DNA of 43,214 nt. Origin: Burkholderiaceae bacterium (GTDB lineage: Bacteria; Pseudomonadota; Gammaproteobacteria; Burkholderiales; WYBJ01). This document shows, piece after piece, positions 24,772 through 33,652 of the stretch. The number at the start of each line of letters is the position of its first letter. The stretch's first letter is position 1. The position numbers were made by a program, and so were the translations under genes. The notes under the pieces were generated by a model, which saw only the letters and a list, made by a program, of their open reading frames with translations, ran no database searches and was not told the origin of the DNA. The stretch covers positions 1 through 43,214 of the forward strand of contig WYBJ01000044.1 of assembly GCA_011525945.1 (NCBI GenBank), in the 5' to 3' direction.

Positions 24772-26124
24772 ATGCAAGATCGCAGTTCCAGATCGCAAAG
24801 CCAGAGTCGCCGCGAGTTCATCCGTACGGGTTTGTGCGTGGCCGGCGGGCTCGCCTTGCCGGTGGGGTTTGCGACGCGCGCGTTCGCCGCCGAGCATCCG
24901 CCGATCGGCACCTGGCCCGAAGGCAGCAAGGGGAGCTCGGTGTTCGTCAGCATCGCCGTACCCCGCACGGGAACCTACGCGGTGCAGGGCGAGGATGAAC
25001 TGAAGGGCTGGCAACTTGCAATCGAACACATCAACAACGGCCACGAGCTGATGCGCAAGATCTCGCCCAAGACCAAGAAGGGCGTGCTCGGAAAGAAGCT
25101 CGAGGCCGTCGTCGCCGATTCCGGCGCGAAGCCGAACAACGCGGTGCAGGCGCACCAGCGGGCCATCACGGAGAACAAGGCGATTCTGCTCACCGGTTCG
25201 ACCTCGAGTGCCGTAGCCGTTGCGAGCAACAAGTTCGCCCAGCGTGAGAAAGTGCTGTACCTGGCCGGGATTTCGGGCTCCAACGACACCACCGGAAAGG
25301 ACTGCGTGCGCTACGGTTTTCGCCAGAATTTCTTTGGCCAGACGGCGGCGGCGGCGATCGGCCCGGTCCTGCTCAAGCAGTTCGGCAAGGGCAAGAAGGC
25401 CGCCTTCATGACGCCGGACTACACGTACGGACATACCGTGACGAAGTCGACCAGCGACTACCTGATCCAGCATGGCGGATGGACGATGGTGACCAACCAG
25501 GTCTCGCCCCTCGGCGCGCTCGACTTCTCGTCCTACCTGCTCAATGTCGCCAACTCGGGCGCCGACGTGCTGGTCAATGTCAACTGGGGTCGCGACGCGG
25601 TGCTGTCGATCCAGCAGGCGAAGAAGTTCGGCATCCTCGACAAGATGAAGCTCGTCATTCCCTACCAGATCCCGTTCCTCGCGCCCGAGTGCGGCGGCAA
25701 CCTGCTCGCGGGCGTCTATGCAGCCACCGACTACTGGTGGACGGTCGAAGACAAGTACCCGCTCGCGAAGATGTTCAACGCCGAGTTCGTGAAGAAGTAC
25801 GGTCATCGCCCGGAATGGGGTGCGGAGAACGCCTATGTCAGCTTCGCCCACTGGGCCCACATGGTCGAGGAGGCCGGCACCTTCTATCCGCCGGACGTCA
25901 TCAAGACCTACGAGAAGGGCGAAACGATCCCGTCCTTGGTCGGCGACGTCCACTACCGGCCTCAAGACCATCAGTGCATCCGTCCGGTCGTCATCGTCCG
26001 CGGCAAAGCCGCCAAGGACATGAAGAACAAGGAGGACTTCTGGGAGGTTATCGAGGTCGTTCCGGGCGCGGGGCTAATGCAGAAGCCGGACGCGTTCGGC
26101 TGCAAGCCTGGCGACTACGTGTAA
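24772..26124 (+). CDS. ABC transporter substrate-binding protein, branched-chain amino acid/urea type, Tat-exported
   Basis: 450 residues, within the range of the Leu/Ile/Val-binding (periplasmic binding protein-like I) family. The N-terminus shows a twin-arginine signal: SRREFIRTG near residues 16-24, then a hydrophobic stretch ending AFAAEHPP. The mature part has the family layout: VFVSIAVPRTGTYAVQGED, ILLTGSTSSAVAVA for the ligand pocket, and AAFMTPDYTYGHTV at the start of the second lobe. It captures a solute in the periplasm for the LivH/LivMG/LivF importer encoded next. The ligand cannot be named from sequence. A strong ribosome site AGGAGG (24761-24766) supports the ATG at 24772. First gene of the operon, likely under MarR control. 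Confidence 0.9.
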   Translation: MQDRSSRSQSQSRREFIRTGLCVAGGLALPVGFATRAFAAEHPPIGTWPEGSKGSSVFVSIAVPRTGTYAVQGEDELKGWQLAIEHINNGHELMRKISPKTKKGVLGKKLEAVVADSGAKPNNAVQAHQRAITENKAILLTGSTSSAVAVASNKFAQREKVLYLAGISGSNDTTGKDCVRYGFRQNFFGQTAAAAIGPVLLKQFGKGKKAAFMTPDYTYGHTVTKSTSDYLIQHGGWTMVTNQVSPLGALDFSSYLLNVANSGADVLVNVNWGRDAVLSIQQAKKFGILDKMKLVIPYQIPFLAPECGGNLLAGVYAATDYWWTVEDKYPLAKMFNAEFVKKYGHRPEWGAENAYVSFAHWAHMVEEAGTFYPPDVIKTYEKGETIPSLVGDVHYRPQDHQCIRPVVIVRGKAAKDMKNKEDFWEVIEVVPGAGLMQKPDAFGCKPGDYV

Positions 26125-26185
26125 AAGTTGATCTGAGGGAGGGCGGCGGCGCGCGGCACACGCCCGTCGCGGCCCCGCGACTTGC

Positions 26186-27061
26186 ATGATCACCTGGGGC
26201 AACTTCGTCTCGCAGCTCGTCAATGGCCTGGCGCTGGGAGCGCTGCTCGCGCTCATCAGCTCCGGCCTGACGATCATCTACGGAACCTTGGGCGTGCTGA
26301 ACCTCGCGCACGGTGCGATGTTCATGCTCGGCGGCTATGCCGGCCTGGCCGCGTACCAGGCAACCCACTCCTTCACCGTCGCGGTGCTCGCCGGTACGCT
26401 TGCCCTGCTCGTGTTCGGCGTGGTGCTGGAGCGGCTGATCATCCGTCACTTCTACGCGCGTCCGCACGAGGATCAGCTCCTGGTCACGTTCGGCCTCGCC
26501 ATCGTGATCGTCGAAGTGGTGCGCTGGACTTTCTCGAGCGAGTCGCAAACCGTGCCGGCGCCGCAGATCTTCGCGGGCATCACCAACATGGGCTTCATGC
26601 TCTACCCCACCTACCGCCTCACGGTGGTGGGCATCTGCGCAGTTGCACTGCTTACCCTGTTCCTCGTGCTCTACAAGACGCGCCTGGGCATGATCGTGCG
26701 CGCCGGCATCGAGGACGCGGTGATGGTCGACTCGCTCGGCATCAACGTCGGACGCGTATTCATGGTCGTGTTCGGTGTCGGCGCGATGGCCGCAGGCTTT
26801 GCCGGCATCATCAACGCGCCGATCGTCTCGCTCACGCCCGACGTCGGCGAGGCCATCCTGGTGCAGACTTTCGTCGTGGTGGTCATCGGCGGCGTCGGCT
26901 CGTTTCCCGGCGCGGTGCTCGGCGGTCTGATCGCCGGTCAGATCATCAGTCTCACCTCCATGGTGAACCCTGCCTACGCGTACATCATGCTGTTCGCGGC
27001 GATGACGCTCGTGCTGGTGGCACGGCCGCACGGTCTGCTCGGCGTGCGCGGTCGCGAATGA
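26186..27061 (+). CDS. livH: Branched-chain amino acid-type ABC transporter permease LivH
   Basis: 291 residues, normal for LivH. It is highly hydrophobic with about eight membrane segments. Typical LivH features are visible: LVNGLALGALLALISSGLTIIYGTLGVLNLAHGAMFMLGGY at the start (described by its key motif NLAHG), RAGIEDAVMVDSLGINV for the ATPase-contact loop, and GGVGSFPGAVLGGLI near the end. It forms one half of the membrane channel with LivM. It starts 61 bp after the binding-protein gene and overlaps the next gene by ATGA at 27058-27061, so the two are translationally coupled. The ligand is unknown. Confidence 0.93.
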   Translation: MITWGNFVSQLVNGLALGALLALISSGLTIIYGTLGVLNLAHGAMFMLGGYAGLAAYQATHSFTVAVLAGTLALLVFGVVLERLIIRHFYARPHEDQLLVTFGLAIVIVEVVRWTFSSESQTVPAPQIFAGITNMGFMLYPTYRLTVVGICAVALLTLFLVLYKTRLGMIVRAGIEDAVMVDSLGINVGRVFMVVFGVGAMAAGFAGIINAPIVSLTPDVGEAILVQTFVVVVIGGVGSFPGAVLGGLIAGQIISLTSMVNPAYAYIMLFAAMTLVLVARPHGLLGVRGRE

Positions 27062-28875
27062 GCGCCCGCTATCGCGTCGAGATCGCGACCGCGCTGTGCT
27101 TGATCGCCGCGCCGTTCGTGCTGCCGCATCTCGGCATGGCGCCCAATACCGTCAACCGTATCCTGGTCTGGGGTCTTTTCGGGATCGGGTTCGACATCCT
27201 GTTCGGATACACCGGCCTGCTCTCGTTCGGCCAGTCGGCGCTCTACGGTACGGGCGGTTTCTTCGCTGCGTATCTGCTGACGCGCGCCGGCTTCCCGCAT
27301 GTCGTGAGCGCGATCGTCCTCGGTACGATCGTCGCGGCGGCGGCCGGCTACCTGGTCGGGCTCATCGCATTGCGCCGCACCGGCATCTACTTTGCGATGA
27401 TCACCGTGGCGATCGCCGAGGTTTTCTTCTTCGTCGAGTTCAACCCGCTCTCGGAGTGGACCGGCGGTGAGAACGGTCTGCCCGGGGTGCCGACGCCAAG
27501 CTTCAACCTCGGCTTTGCCACGGTCCGGTTCGACAGCGGCTGGTCGATGTATCCGTTTCTCGCCTTCTGGTATTTCCTCGGTATCGTCATTGCGCTTCGC
27601 ATCGTGCGCTCGCCCGTCGGTGTGGCGTTGCGCGCGATTCGCGAGAACCCGCTGCGCGCCACGGCGGTGGGCCACGATATCCATGGCTACAAGTTGACGG
27701 CGTTCGTCGTCGCTGCCGCGTATGCCGGGTTCGCGGGCGGGTTGCTCGGCACGATGCAGGGCTTCATGCCGCCGGAGGCGTTCCATTTCGACACCTCCGG
27801 GCAGCTCATCATGCAGACGGCAATCGGCGGCCGCGGCACTCTGTTCGGTCCGCTCGCCGGCGCCGCGGTATGGTTGTCGCTGGAGGACTTCCTGCAGGGC
27901 ACCCTCAAACTCGGTGCTGCGTGGAAGCTGGTGCTGGGCCTGGTGTTCGTGCTGCTCGTCTGCTTCCTGCATCAGGGCATTATCGGCGGCGCGCGCGACC
28001 TGTATCGCGTACTGCGGAGCCGCCGCGAGCAGGCGCCGAGTGCAGCCGCGCCTGTCCGCGCGAGTGTTGGCGCAGCAGCGACGTTGCATCACGCCGCGGC
28101 CGGCTACGCCGGTCCGATCCTGCAGGCGACCGGACTGAGCAAGCACTACGGCGGGGTGGTGGCCAATGAAGGCATCGACTTCACGGTGAACGCGGGCGAG
28201 ATGCGCGGCATCATCGGCCCGAACGGCGCTGGCAAGTCGACATTCTTCAAGATGCTCACCTGTGAGGTGCCGCCCAGCGCCGGCAGTATCGTGTTCGAGG
28301 GGCGCGACATCACCGGCATGAGCGTCACCGATGTGTGTCAGTTCGGGCTGACCAAGAGCTACCAGGTCAATCAGCTCTTCAACCGCCTCACGGTGCGCGA
28401 GAACCTGCGCGTCGCGGTGCTGGCGGAGCTGCGCGGCAAATTCAAGCTCGATCTGTTCGCGAGAACCGAGACCATCCCCGGCCTGGTGGAGCGGGTCGCT
28501 CACACCGCGGCGCTCGTGAACCTCGCCGCGCGCCTCGACACGCCGGTGTCGCAGCTCGCTTATGGCGAGAAGCGCAGGCTCGAGATCGGCCTCGCGCTCG
28601 CGTCCTCGCCCAGTCTGCTGCTGCTCGACGAACCCCTCGCCGGCATGAGCCCGAGCGAGCGCGCGGAGACGGTGCGCCTGCTGAAGTCGATCGGCCAGGG
28701 ACGCACCATGATCATCATCGATCACGACATGGATTCGCTGTTCGAGCTGGTCGAGCGCGTCACCGTCCTGCAGGAGGGCCGCGTCCTGGTGGAGGGCACG
28801 CCCGACGAGATCAAGCGCAACCCGCAGGTTCAGGAGGCGTATCTCGGCGGCATGCACGCGGAGGCCGCGGCATGA
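27058..28875 (+). CDS. LivM-LivG fusion: ABC permease plus ATP-binding protein
   Basis: 605 residues. The first ~320 are a LivM permease (NTVNRILVWGLFGIGFDILFG motif region near the start, LSFGQSALYG, RAIRENPLRATAVG contact loop, GGRGTLFGPLAGA). After a linker of about 30 residues, a LivG ATPase begins near residue 354. It has Walker A GPNGAGKST (from about residue 387), the LivG-type signature AYGEKRRLEIG, Walker B LLLLDEPLAG and the switch histidine in IIDHDMD. Fusion of these two subunits occurs in some Liv-type systems and fixes their 1:1 ratio. The start ATG overlaps the livH stop, and the stop overlaps the livF ATG, both as ATGA. No frameshift or internal stop separates the halves. Confidence 0.92.
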   Translation: MSARYRVEIATALCLIAAPFVLPHLGMAPNTVNRILVWGLFGIGFDILFGYTGLLSFGQSALYGTGGFFAAYLLTRAGFPHVVSAIVLGTIVAAAAGYLVGLIALRRTGIYFAMITVAIAEVFFFVEFNPLSEWTGGENGLPGVPTPSFNLGFATVRFDSGWSMYPFLAFWYFLGIVIALRIVRSPVGVALRAIRENPLRATAVGHDIHGYKLTAFVVAAAYAGFAGGLLGTMQGFMPPEAFHFDTSGQLIMQTAIGGRGTLFGPLAGAAVWLSLEDFLQGTLKLGAAWKLVLGLVFVLLVCFLHQGIIGGARDLYRVLRSRREQAPSAAAPVRASVGAAATLHHAAAGYAGPILQATGLSKHYGGVVANEGIDFTVNAGEMRGIIGPNGAGKSTFFKMLTCEVPPSAGSIVFEGRDITGMSVTDVCQFGLTKSYQVNQLFNRLTVRENLRVAVLAELRGKFKLDLFARTETIPGLVERVAHTAALVNLAARLDTPVSQLAYGEKRRLEIGLALASSPSLLLLDEPLAGMSPSERAETVRLLKSIGQGRTMIIIDHDMDSLFELVERVTVLQEGRVLVEGTPDEIKRNPQVQEAYLGGMHAEAAA

Positions 28876-29570
28876 GCCTGCTCGAAGTCAGGGGCTTGCA
28901 CAGCTACTACGGCGATTCGCACATCCTGTTCGACGTGTCGCTGCGCGTGGAGCGCAACGAGGTGGTGGCGCTGCTCGGGCGCAATGGCGCCGGCAAGAGT
29001 ACGACGCTGAAAAGCCTGATGGGTGTGGTGACTCCGCGCGAAGGATCGATAGTCCTCGACGGCGTGGAGCTCGCCGGCAAGAAAAGCCACGCGATCGCGC
29101 AAGCGGGGATGCAGCTCGTGCACGAGGAACGGCGCATCTTCGGCAGCCTCGATGTCGAGGAGAATCTGATCCTCGCCGGGCTGACCGCGCCGAGGAAGTG
29201 GCCGCTCGAGCGCGTCTACAGCATGTTCCCGCGGCTCAAGCAGCGCCGCGCGAGCCGCGGCACGGACCTCTCCGGCGGCGAACAGCAGATGCTCGCCATC
29301 GCGCGCGCCCTGGTGCGCGAGCCCAAGATCGTGCTGCTCGACGAGCCGTTCGAGGGGCTCGCTCCGGTGATCGTGCGCGATCTCATGGCGGCCTGCCGCA
29401 ACCTTGCCGCCGAGGGCCAGACGATCGTGCTGGTCGAACAGAACCTCGCCGCGACGCTTGCGCTCGCGCAGCGCGTGTACATCCTGAACAACGGCCATAT
29501 CGTGCACGAAGGCTCGGCGCAAGAGTTGCGGCTGCAACCGGAACTGCTCCAGCGTCACCTCGGTGTGTGA
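28872..29570 (+). CDS. livF: Branched-chain amino acid-type ABC transporter ATP-binding protein LivF
   Basis: 232 residues, usual for LivF. It has Walker A GRNGAGKST, the Q-loop region LVHEERRIFGSLDVEENL, signature LSGGEQQMLAIAR, Walker B IVLLDEPFEGL and the LivF-type VLVEQNLAATLALAQRVYIL. It pairs with the LivG half of the preceding fusion to drive import. The start ATG (28872) overlaps the preceding stop as ATGA. An in-frame extension upstream to 28335 exists but only shadows the livG half. Last gene of the operon. No clear terminator hairpin was seen in the next 100 bp. Confidence 0.93.
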   Translation: MSLLEVRGLHSYYGDSHILFDVSLRVERNEVVALLGRNGAGKSTTLKSLMGVVTPREGSIVLDGVELAGKKSHAIAQAGMQLVHEERRIFGSLDVEENLILAGLTAPRKWPLERVYSMFPRLKQRRASRGTDLSGGEQQMLAIARALVREPKIVLLDEPFEGLAPVIVRDLMAACRNLAAEGQTIVLVEQNLAATLALAQRVYILNNGHIVHEGSAQELRLQPELLQRHLGV

Positions 29571-29782
29571 AATCGGGCTGACGCGAACCCCAGCGCTACG
29601 GGCGTCGGGCCAAGACGCGCGACCTCACCCTCGCATTGTCCGATCGCCCGCGGAGGGCTTCTATCGCGATGAATGGCGGACGCGCCAACAAACCGCCACT
29701 TTCGTGTCGGAGGGTTTTACACAATTCGTTGACTTCTTCACGACTCGACTCCAAGCTATTGTTATAGCGGGCGATAAAAGGC
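29571..29782. other. Intergenic region after livF, no gene seen
   Basis: Short frames here have no recognisable protein features. The DNA is less GC-rich toward the right (29690-29780), as expected for an upstream regulatory region of the PEP-CTERM gene. No convincing rho-independent terminator for the liv operon was found. Confidence 0.5.
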
Positions 29783-29798
29783 TGGCATGGCAAGTGCT
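29783..29798 (+). promoter_or_regulatory. Probable sigma-54 (RpoN) -24/-12 promoter
   Basis: The sequence TGGCATGGCAAGTGCT fits the consensus TGGCACG-N4-TTGCA. GG lies at 29784-29785 and GC at 29796-29797, with the required 10 nt between them. It lies 93 bp before the PEP-CTERM gene start chosen at 29891. PEP-CTERM genes in floc-forming betaproteobacteria are known to depend on RpoN with the PrsK/PrsR two-component system, so the match is meaningful. Neither regulator is in this window. Confidence 0.65.
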
Positions 29799-29890
29799 CG
29801 CGGTTTAACCAAATGTGCGCTCGGCACGGCGATCGATGTCAAGCTCCGTGCCGGCACGGTTGCGATGGTCGTGGAGAAGAGAGTCAGCAG

Positions 29891-32515
29891 ATGCACCGCA
29901 TGCTAGCGACTAGTAGGTCTTGGTTCGTCATCCGTTCTGCGCGTCAAGCGCGCGCTCTGGCGTTGGCTGCGCTTGCTGGCGCCCTGCCTGCGGCCGGGTT
30001 CGCCGCCAACTCCAAGAGCTACGTGTGGACGGGAGGCGACTTTCCCGGCCTGGTGGTTCCCAATCCGCTCCCCGAGGGCGATACGCTGTTCATCGTCGGG
30101 ACCGATACCAACCGTTTTCTGGGCGACTCGTTCACCAACCTGGGCAGCGTTCGATGGCGCTCGGGCAGTGTGCAGGGCGCCAACGGGGCGACGGTTTTCA
30201 ATTCAGGACTTTGGGATTCGTCAGCCGACACCGCTCTCACCGTCGCGGGCAGCCCGCCCACCTTCACCAATAGCGGTACCCTGCGCAAGAGCGGCGGAAG
30301 CGCCGCCACGACGATCAGTTGGGTATTCGCCAACAATGCCGGGAGCATCGACGCGCAGACCGGCTCGATCGTGTTCAACGGCGCAAAGACCACATTCGAC
30401 GACGGCTCGAGCGTCCAGGGCGCTGGAATCGTGAGCATCACGGCCGATGCCGCGTTCAAGGGCAAGCTCTACGCCGACAACCTGGTCTTGGCCTCGGGCA
30501 TTTTCACCGGCGCCGACGCGCGGCTCGCGGGCGGCGTGGCCACGGCCGCCGGTCGGCTCGCCTGGGAAGGGGGGGATCTCGCCGGCACGTGGGAGATCGG
30601 CGCCGGGAACACCTTGACGGCGAGCGGCAAGGGCGTCAAACGTCAGACGGGCGGGTCGCTCGTCAACCTCGGCACGATCCTCTGGAATGACGCCACGGCC
30701 GGATTCCAGGGCGGCAACGGCGCTGCTTTGGTCAATCGAGGGCGTTACGAGGCACAAGTCGATACGCGCATCGGTACCTTCAGCCCGGTGAGCCGCAATT
30801 CCTTCGTCAACCACGCCTCCGGGCTGCTGCGGGCCGCCGATGGCGTCGCGCTCAGGATCGACGGCGTCTCGCTGGTGAACGAGGGGGGCGAGCTCAACGC
30901 CGGGACTGGCGCGAGCATCGCCTATGCGGGCGGGTTCGCGCGCTTCAACGACGGCACTCGGTTTACCGGGTCGGGATCGCACGTGTTCAGCAGCGACGCG
31001 CGCTTTGTCGGCGCATTCCAGGCCGCAAATGTGGCGTTTTCGGGCGGAACGCAATCGGGCGGCGATGGCGTGAGCGCGGGGTCCAAGGCGATCTTGCAAG
31101 GATCGCTCAGCTGGACGAGCGGTGCGCTCGCCGGCGCCTGGGAGATCGCCCCCGGAAGCGTACTGGATGTCTCGGGTGCGGGGGCAAAGCAGCACGCGGG
31201 CGGATCGATCGTCAACGACGGCAGCGTGTTCTGGGGTTCGGGGGCGGCATTGCAGGGCGGCAACGGCGCCGCGTTCGTCAACAACGGGCTGTTCGAGGTC
31301 GGCACGAGCGCGAGCTTCACGAATCTCGGCGGCGTTACGCGCAACACGTTCACCAACGCCGCGACCGGCATCGTGCGCGCCACCAACGGTGCGACGCTCA
31401 CGATTGATGCCGTCGCGCTCAGCTCGAATGGCGGCGAGTTCGAAGCCGGCGCGGGCAGCGCAATCGTGTATGCGGGCGGCTTTGCACAGTTCAACGACGC
31501 AACGCGTTTCAGCGGCGCGGGCACGCATACCGTCAGCAACGATGCCCGCTTCGTGGGTAGCTTCCGCTCGGCCAACCTGATCTTCGCGCCTGGTGGCGTG
31601 CGCGTTGGCGGTGAGGCGGGCGCGAGCGGATCGAAGGCGATCGCGCAAGGCACGCTCGAATGGCGTGGCGGAGAATTGCAAGGCGATTGGGAAGTGGCCG
31701 CCGGCGGCACGTTGACCGCCGCGGGTAGCGGCGCCAAGACGCAGCGCGGCGGCGCCGTGCTCAACAAGGGCGCGGTGGCGTGGAACGCGGATGCGCCGTT
31801 ACAACTGGCACAGAGCGCGCGCTTCGGCAACGAGGGCGTTTTCGACGTCGCCACCGACGCCGACCTGGTTTCGGCTGGGGCGCCGGGCACGTTCGTCAAC
31901 AGCGGGCGCTTCGTCAAGTCCAGTGGCGACGGCGTCACCTCCCTTGCGGGGGTGGCGTTGACCAGCACGGGCGTGATCGACGTTCGCAGCGGCACGATCG
32001 TGTTGCCGGACAATTTCCAGAACGCGGGCGTGCTGGCCGGTACGGGCACGTTCGCGCTCGCCGGCATGCTCATGAACGACGGTCATGTGGCGCCGGGCGC
32101 GTCTCCTGGCACGCTGACGATCGACGGCGATTTCGTGCAGAACGCCGGCGGTATTCTGGATATCGAGCTGAATTCGGCCACGATATACGACCGCCTGATC
32201 GTGAAGGGCACCGCCGTGTTGGGCGGCACGCTCGCCTTGCATTGCTTCGCCGATTGTCGCATGGCGGTCGGCGAGACCATCAGCGTTCTGGAGGTCCAGG
32301 GCGCCTTGATCGGAGCGTTCGATCCCATCACCATGATCGGGTTCGGCGCCGGCGCCTTCGCGCCGCCGAGCTATGACGGCGGCGTCATGCGACTGAGCGT
32401 CATCGAAGCGCTCGCGCCGGTGCCCGAGCCCGCAACCTATGTCCTGATGCTCGCAGGTATAGGCGTGATCGCCTGCATGGCCAGGCGCGGGCGGCGGGCG
32501 CAGCACGCCAGCTGA
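29891..32515 (+). CDS. PEP-CTERM sorting domain protein with 183-residue internal repeats
   Basis: 874 residues. The N-terminus has a signal peptide: basic residues, then ALALAALAGALPAAGFAA. The C-terminus has the PEP-CTERM signal: VPEPATYVL, a hydrophobic segment, then the basic RRGRR end. Exosortase (not in this window) would cut and process it during export. The body is a beta-rich repeat protein with strands like GGSIVNDGSVFWG and GGFAQFNDATRFSG, ending in an autotransporter-like stretch with VAPGASPGTLTIDGDF. No enzyme motif is seen. A longer frame opens at 29813, but the ATG at 29891 is preferred: it has a purine-rich GGAGAAGAGAG upstream, starts the signal peptide, and leaves room for a sigma-54 promoter at 29783. 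It ends 60 bp from the convergent cobW-like gene. Confidence 0.88.
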   Translation: MHRMLATSRSWFVIRSARQARALALAALAGALPAAGFAANSKSYVWTGGDFPGLVVPNPLPEGDTLFIVGTDTNRFLGDSFTNLGSVRWRSGSVQGANGATVFNSGLWDSSADTALTVAGSPPTFTNSGTLRKSGGSAATTISWVFANNAGSIDAQTGSIVFNGAKTTFDDGSSVQGAGIVSITADAAFKGKLYADNLVLASGIFTGADARLAGGVATAAGRLAWEGGDLAGTWEIGAGNTLTASGKGVKRQTGGSLVNLGTILWNDATAGFQGGNGAALVNRGRYEAQVDTRIGTFSPVSRNSFVNHASGLLRAADGVALRIDGVSLVNEGGELNAGTGASIAYAGGFARFNDGTRFTGSGSHVFSSDARFVGAFQAANVAFSGGTQSGGDGVSAGSKAILQGSLSWTSGALAGAWEIAPGSVLDVSGAGAKQHAGGSIVNDGSVFWGSGAALQGGNGAAFVNNGLFEVGTSASFTNLGGVTRNTFTNAATGIVRATNGATLTIDAVALSSNGGEFEAGAGSAIVYAGGFAQFNDATRFSGAGTHTVSNDARFVGSFRSANLIFAPGGVRVGGEAGASGSKAIAQGTLEWRGGELQGDWEVAAGGTLTAAGSGAKTQRGGAVLNKGAVAWNADAPLQLAQSARFGNEGVFDVATDADLVSAGAPGTFVNSGRFVKSSGDGVTSLAGVALTSTGVIDVRSGTIVLPDNFQNAGVLAGTGTFALAGMLMNDGHVAPGASPGTLTIDGDFVQNAGGILDIELNSATIYDRLIVKGTAVLGGTLALHCFADCRMAVGETISVLEVQGALIGAFDPITMIGFGAGAFAPPSYDGGVMRLSVIEALAPVPEPATYVLMLAGIGVIACMARRGRRAQHAS
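30563..31900 (+). repeat. Tandem 549-bp (183-residue) coding repeats in the PEP-CTERM gene
   Basis: The anchor strands WEGGDLAGTWEIGAG, WTSGALAGAWEIAPG and WRGGELQGDWEVAAG begin at 30563, 31112 and 31661, exactly 549 bp apart both times. The intervening sequence also aligns, for example YAGGFARFNDGTRFTG against YAGGFAQFNDATRFSG. Two full units are present. The third unit fades after about 31900, and a degenerate copy precedes 30563. Confidence 0.9.
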
Positions 32516-32575
32516 GTGCAACGCCGACCGGCGGCCCGCAATGGGGCGGCTCCCCGGACGTCGGGTCAGCGCGCG

Positions 32576-33652
32576 TCAGCGAAACCGACCTGAGATCGCA
32601 ACGAAGCGCGCATAGGCGTGCGCGTCGAGCAGGCGCTCGGACCTGGGGGCGAGCGCAAATCCGAGCGCATCGAGCGTGCGTTCCACCACTGCGCGCTCTA
32701 TCCCGCGCGTGATGAACACCAGGCGCGAGCGCCGCTCCTGATCCGGCCAGCGGGGCAGGAATACCGGCTCGTGCACGATCCGCTGCACCGCGTGTACGGC
32801 GACCGGCTCGCCTTCGACATTGAGCACGCCTTTCATGCGCAGCAGTTGCGCACCCTTGAGCCCGGCTAGTTTGTCCAGCCAGAGCACGAGTCCGGCGCGC
32901 GTCGCGGGCGCCTCGTGCCAGAGGGTAAACGTGTGCACCGACGCGGCGCTCGCCAGATGCTCGCGGCGATCGTCGCCGGCTGCGCGCGCAACTCGCTCGG
33001 CGCGAGCGAACCAGTCGAACGTACCCTCGGCCTCGGGATGCCAGGCGGCGCCGAGGGCCGTCGTCGCATCCGCCTCGGTCGTCACCATGCGCACGATCGG
33101 AGCGCCGGGATTGAGCGCGCGCAGTCGGGCTTCCAGTCGGTCGAGCGCTGCCGGCGCCGCAAGATCGGGCTTGCTGATAAGCAGCCGGTCGGCGATCGCA
33201 ACCTGCTTCACGGGTTCGGCAAATTCTTCGAACTGCCCGCCACCGTTGACGCCGTCGACCATGGTGATGACGCCGTGTGGCCGATAGCGGCTCGCCATGT
33301 GCGCGTCCTCGCACAGGGTTTCCATAAGCGGCACCGGATCGGCCAAGCCGGTCGTCTCGACCAACACCCGATCGAACGCCGGTACGCCTTGGTCATGATC
33401 ATGCGCCAGCGTACGCAGCGCGCCGGCGAGATCGCCGCGCGCGCTGCAGCAAATGCAGCCGTTGTCCAGCACGACCAGATGTTCGAGCGGCGCGGCCACC
33501 AGCAAGTGATCGATCGCCATCTCGCCGAACTCGTTCATCACCACCGCCGCGCGCTCGAATGCGGGCGTGCCGATCAGGCGGTTGAGGAGCGTCGTCTTGC
33601 CGCTGCCGAGAAAGCCGGTCAAGAGGGTGACCGGAATGCGTCCTGCGCTCAT
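32576..33652 (-). CDS. CobW/P47K (COG0523) family GTP-binding protein
   Basis: 358 residues, typical for the family. From the N-terminus: the P-loop GFLGSGKTTLLNRL (GFLGSGKT at residues 13-20), the metal-binding CICC motif at residues 66-69 in NGCICCSARGDL, a Walker B-like VETTGLADP, the base-recognition SKPDLA, and a CobW_C domain near the end (FDWFARAE through MKGVLNVEG). Members are GTP-driven metal chaperones, mostly for zinc, cobalt or iron enzymes. The longer frame upstream (to 34210) only shadows the amidohydrolase, so ATG 33652 is chosen; an ATG at 33661 is also possible. It is divergent from the amidohydrolase at 33918, with 265 bp between. No zinc-uptake-regulator box was recognised there. 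Confidence 0.9.
   Translation of the reverse strand: MSAGRIPVTLLTGFLGSGKTTLLNRLIGTPAFERAAVVMNEFGEMAIDHLLVAAPLEHLVVLDNGCICCSARGDLAGALRTLAHDHDQGVPAFDRVLVETTGLADPVPLMETLCEDAHMASRYRPHGVITMVDGVNGGGQFEEFAEPVKQVAIADRLLISKPDLAAPAALDRLEARLRALNPGAPIVRMVTTEADATTALGAAWHPEAEGTFDWFARAERVARAAGDDRREHLASAASVHTFTLWHEAPATRAGLVLWLDKLAGLKGAQLLRMKGVLNVEGEPVAVHAVQRIVHEPVFLPRWPDQERRSRLVFITRGIERAVVERTLDALGFALAPRSERLLDAHAYARFVAISGRFR

Noticed and set aside
26182-28875. Single 897-residue frame covering livH and livMG
   Set aside because: Its first 292 codons are an out-of-frame shadow of livH. The real gene starts at the ATG at 27058, which overlaps the livH stop.
29813-29815. ATG as start of the first PEP-CTERM protein
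   Set aside because: It would add 26 residues of non-signal sequence and sit at the predicted sigma-54 transcription start. The ATG at 29891 begins a normal signal peptide.
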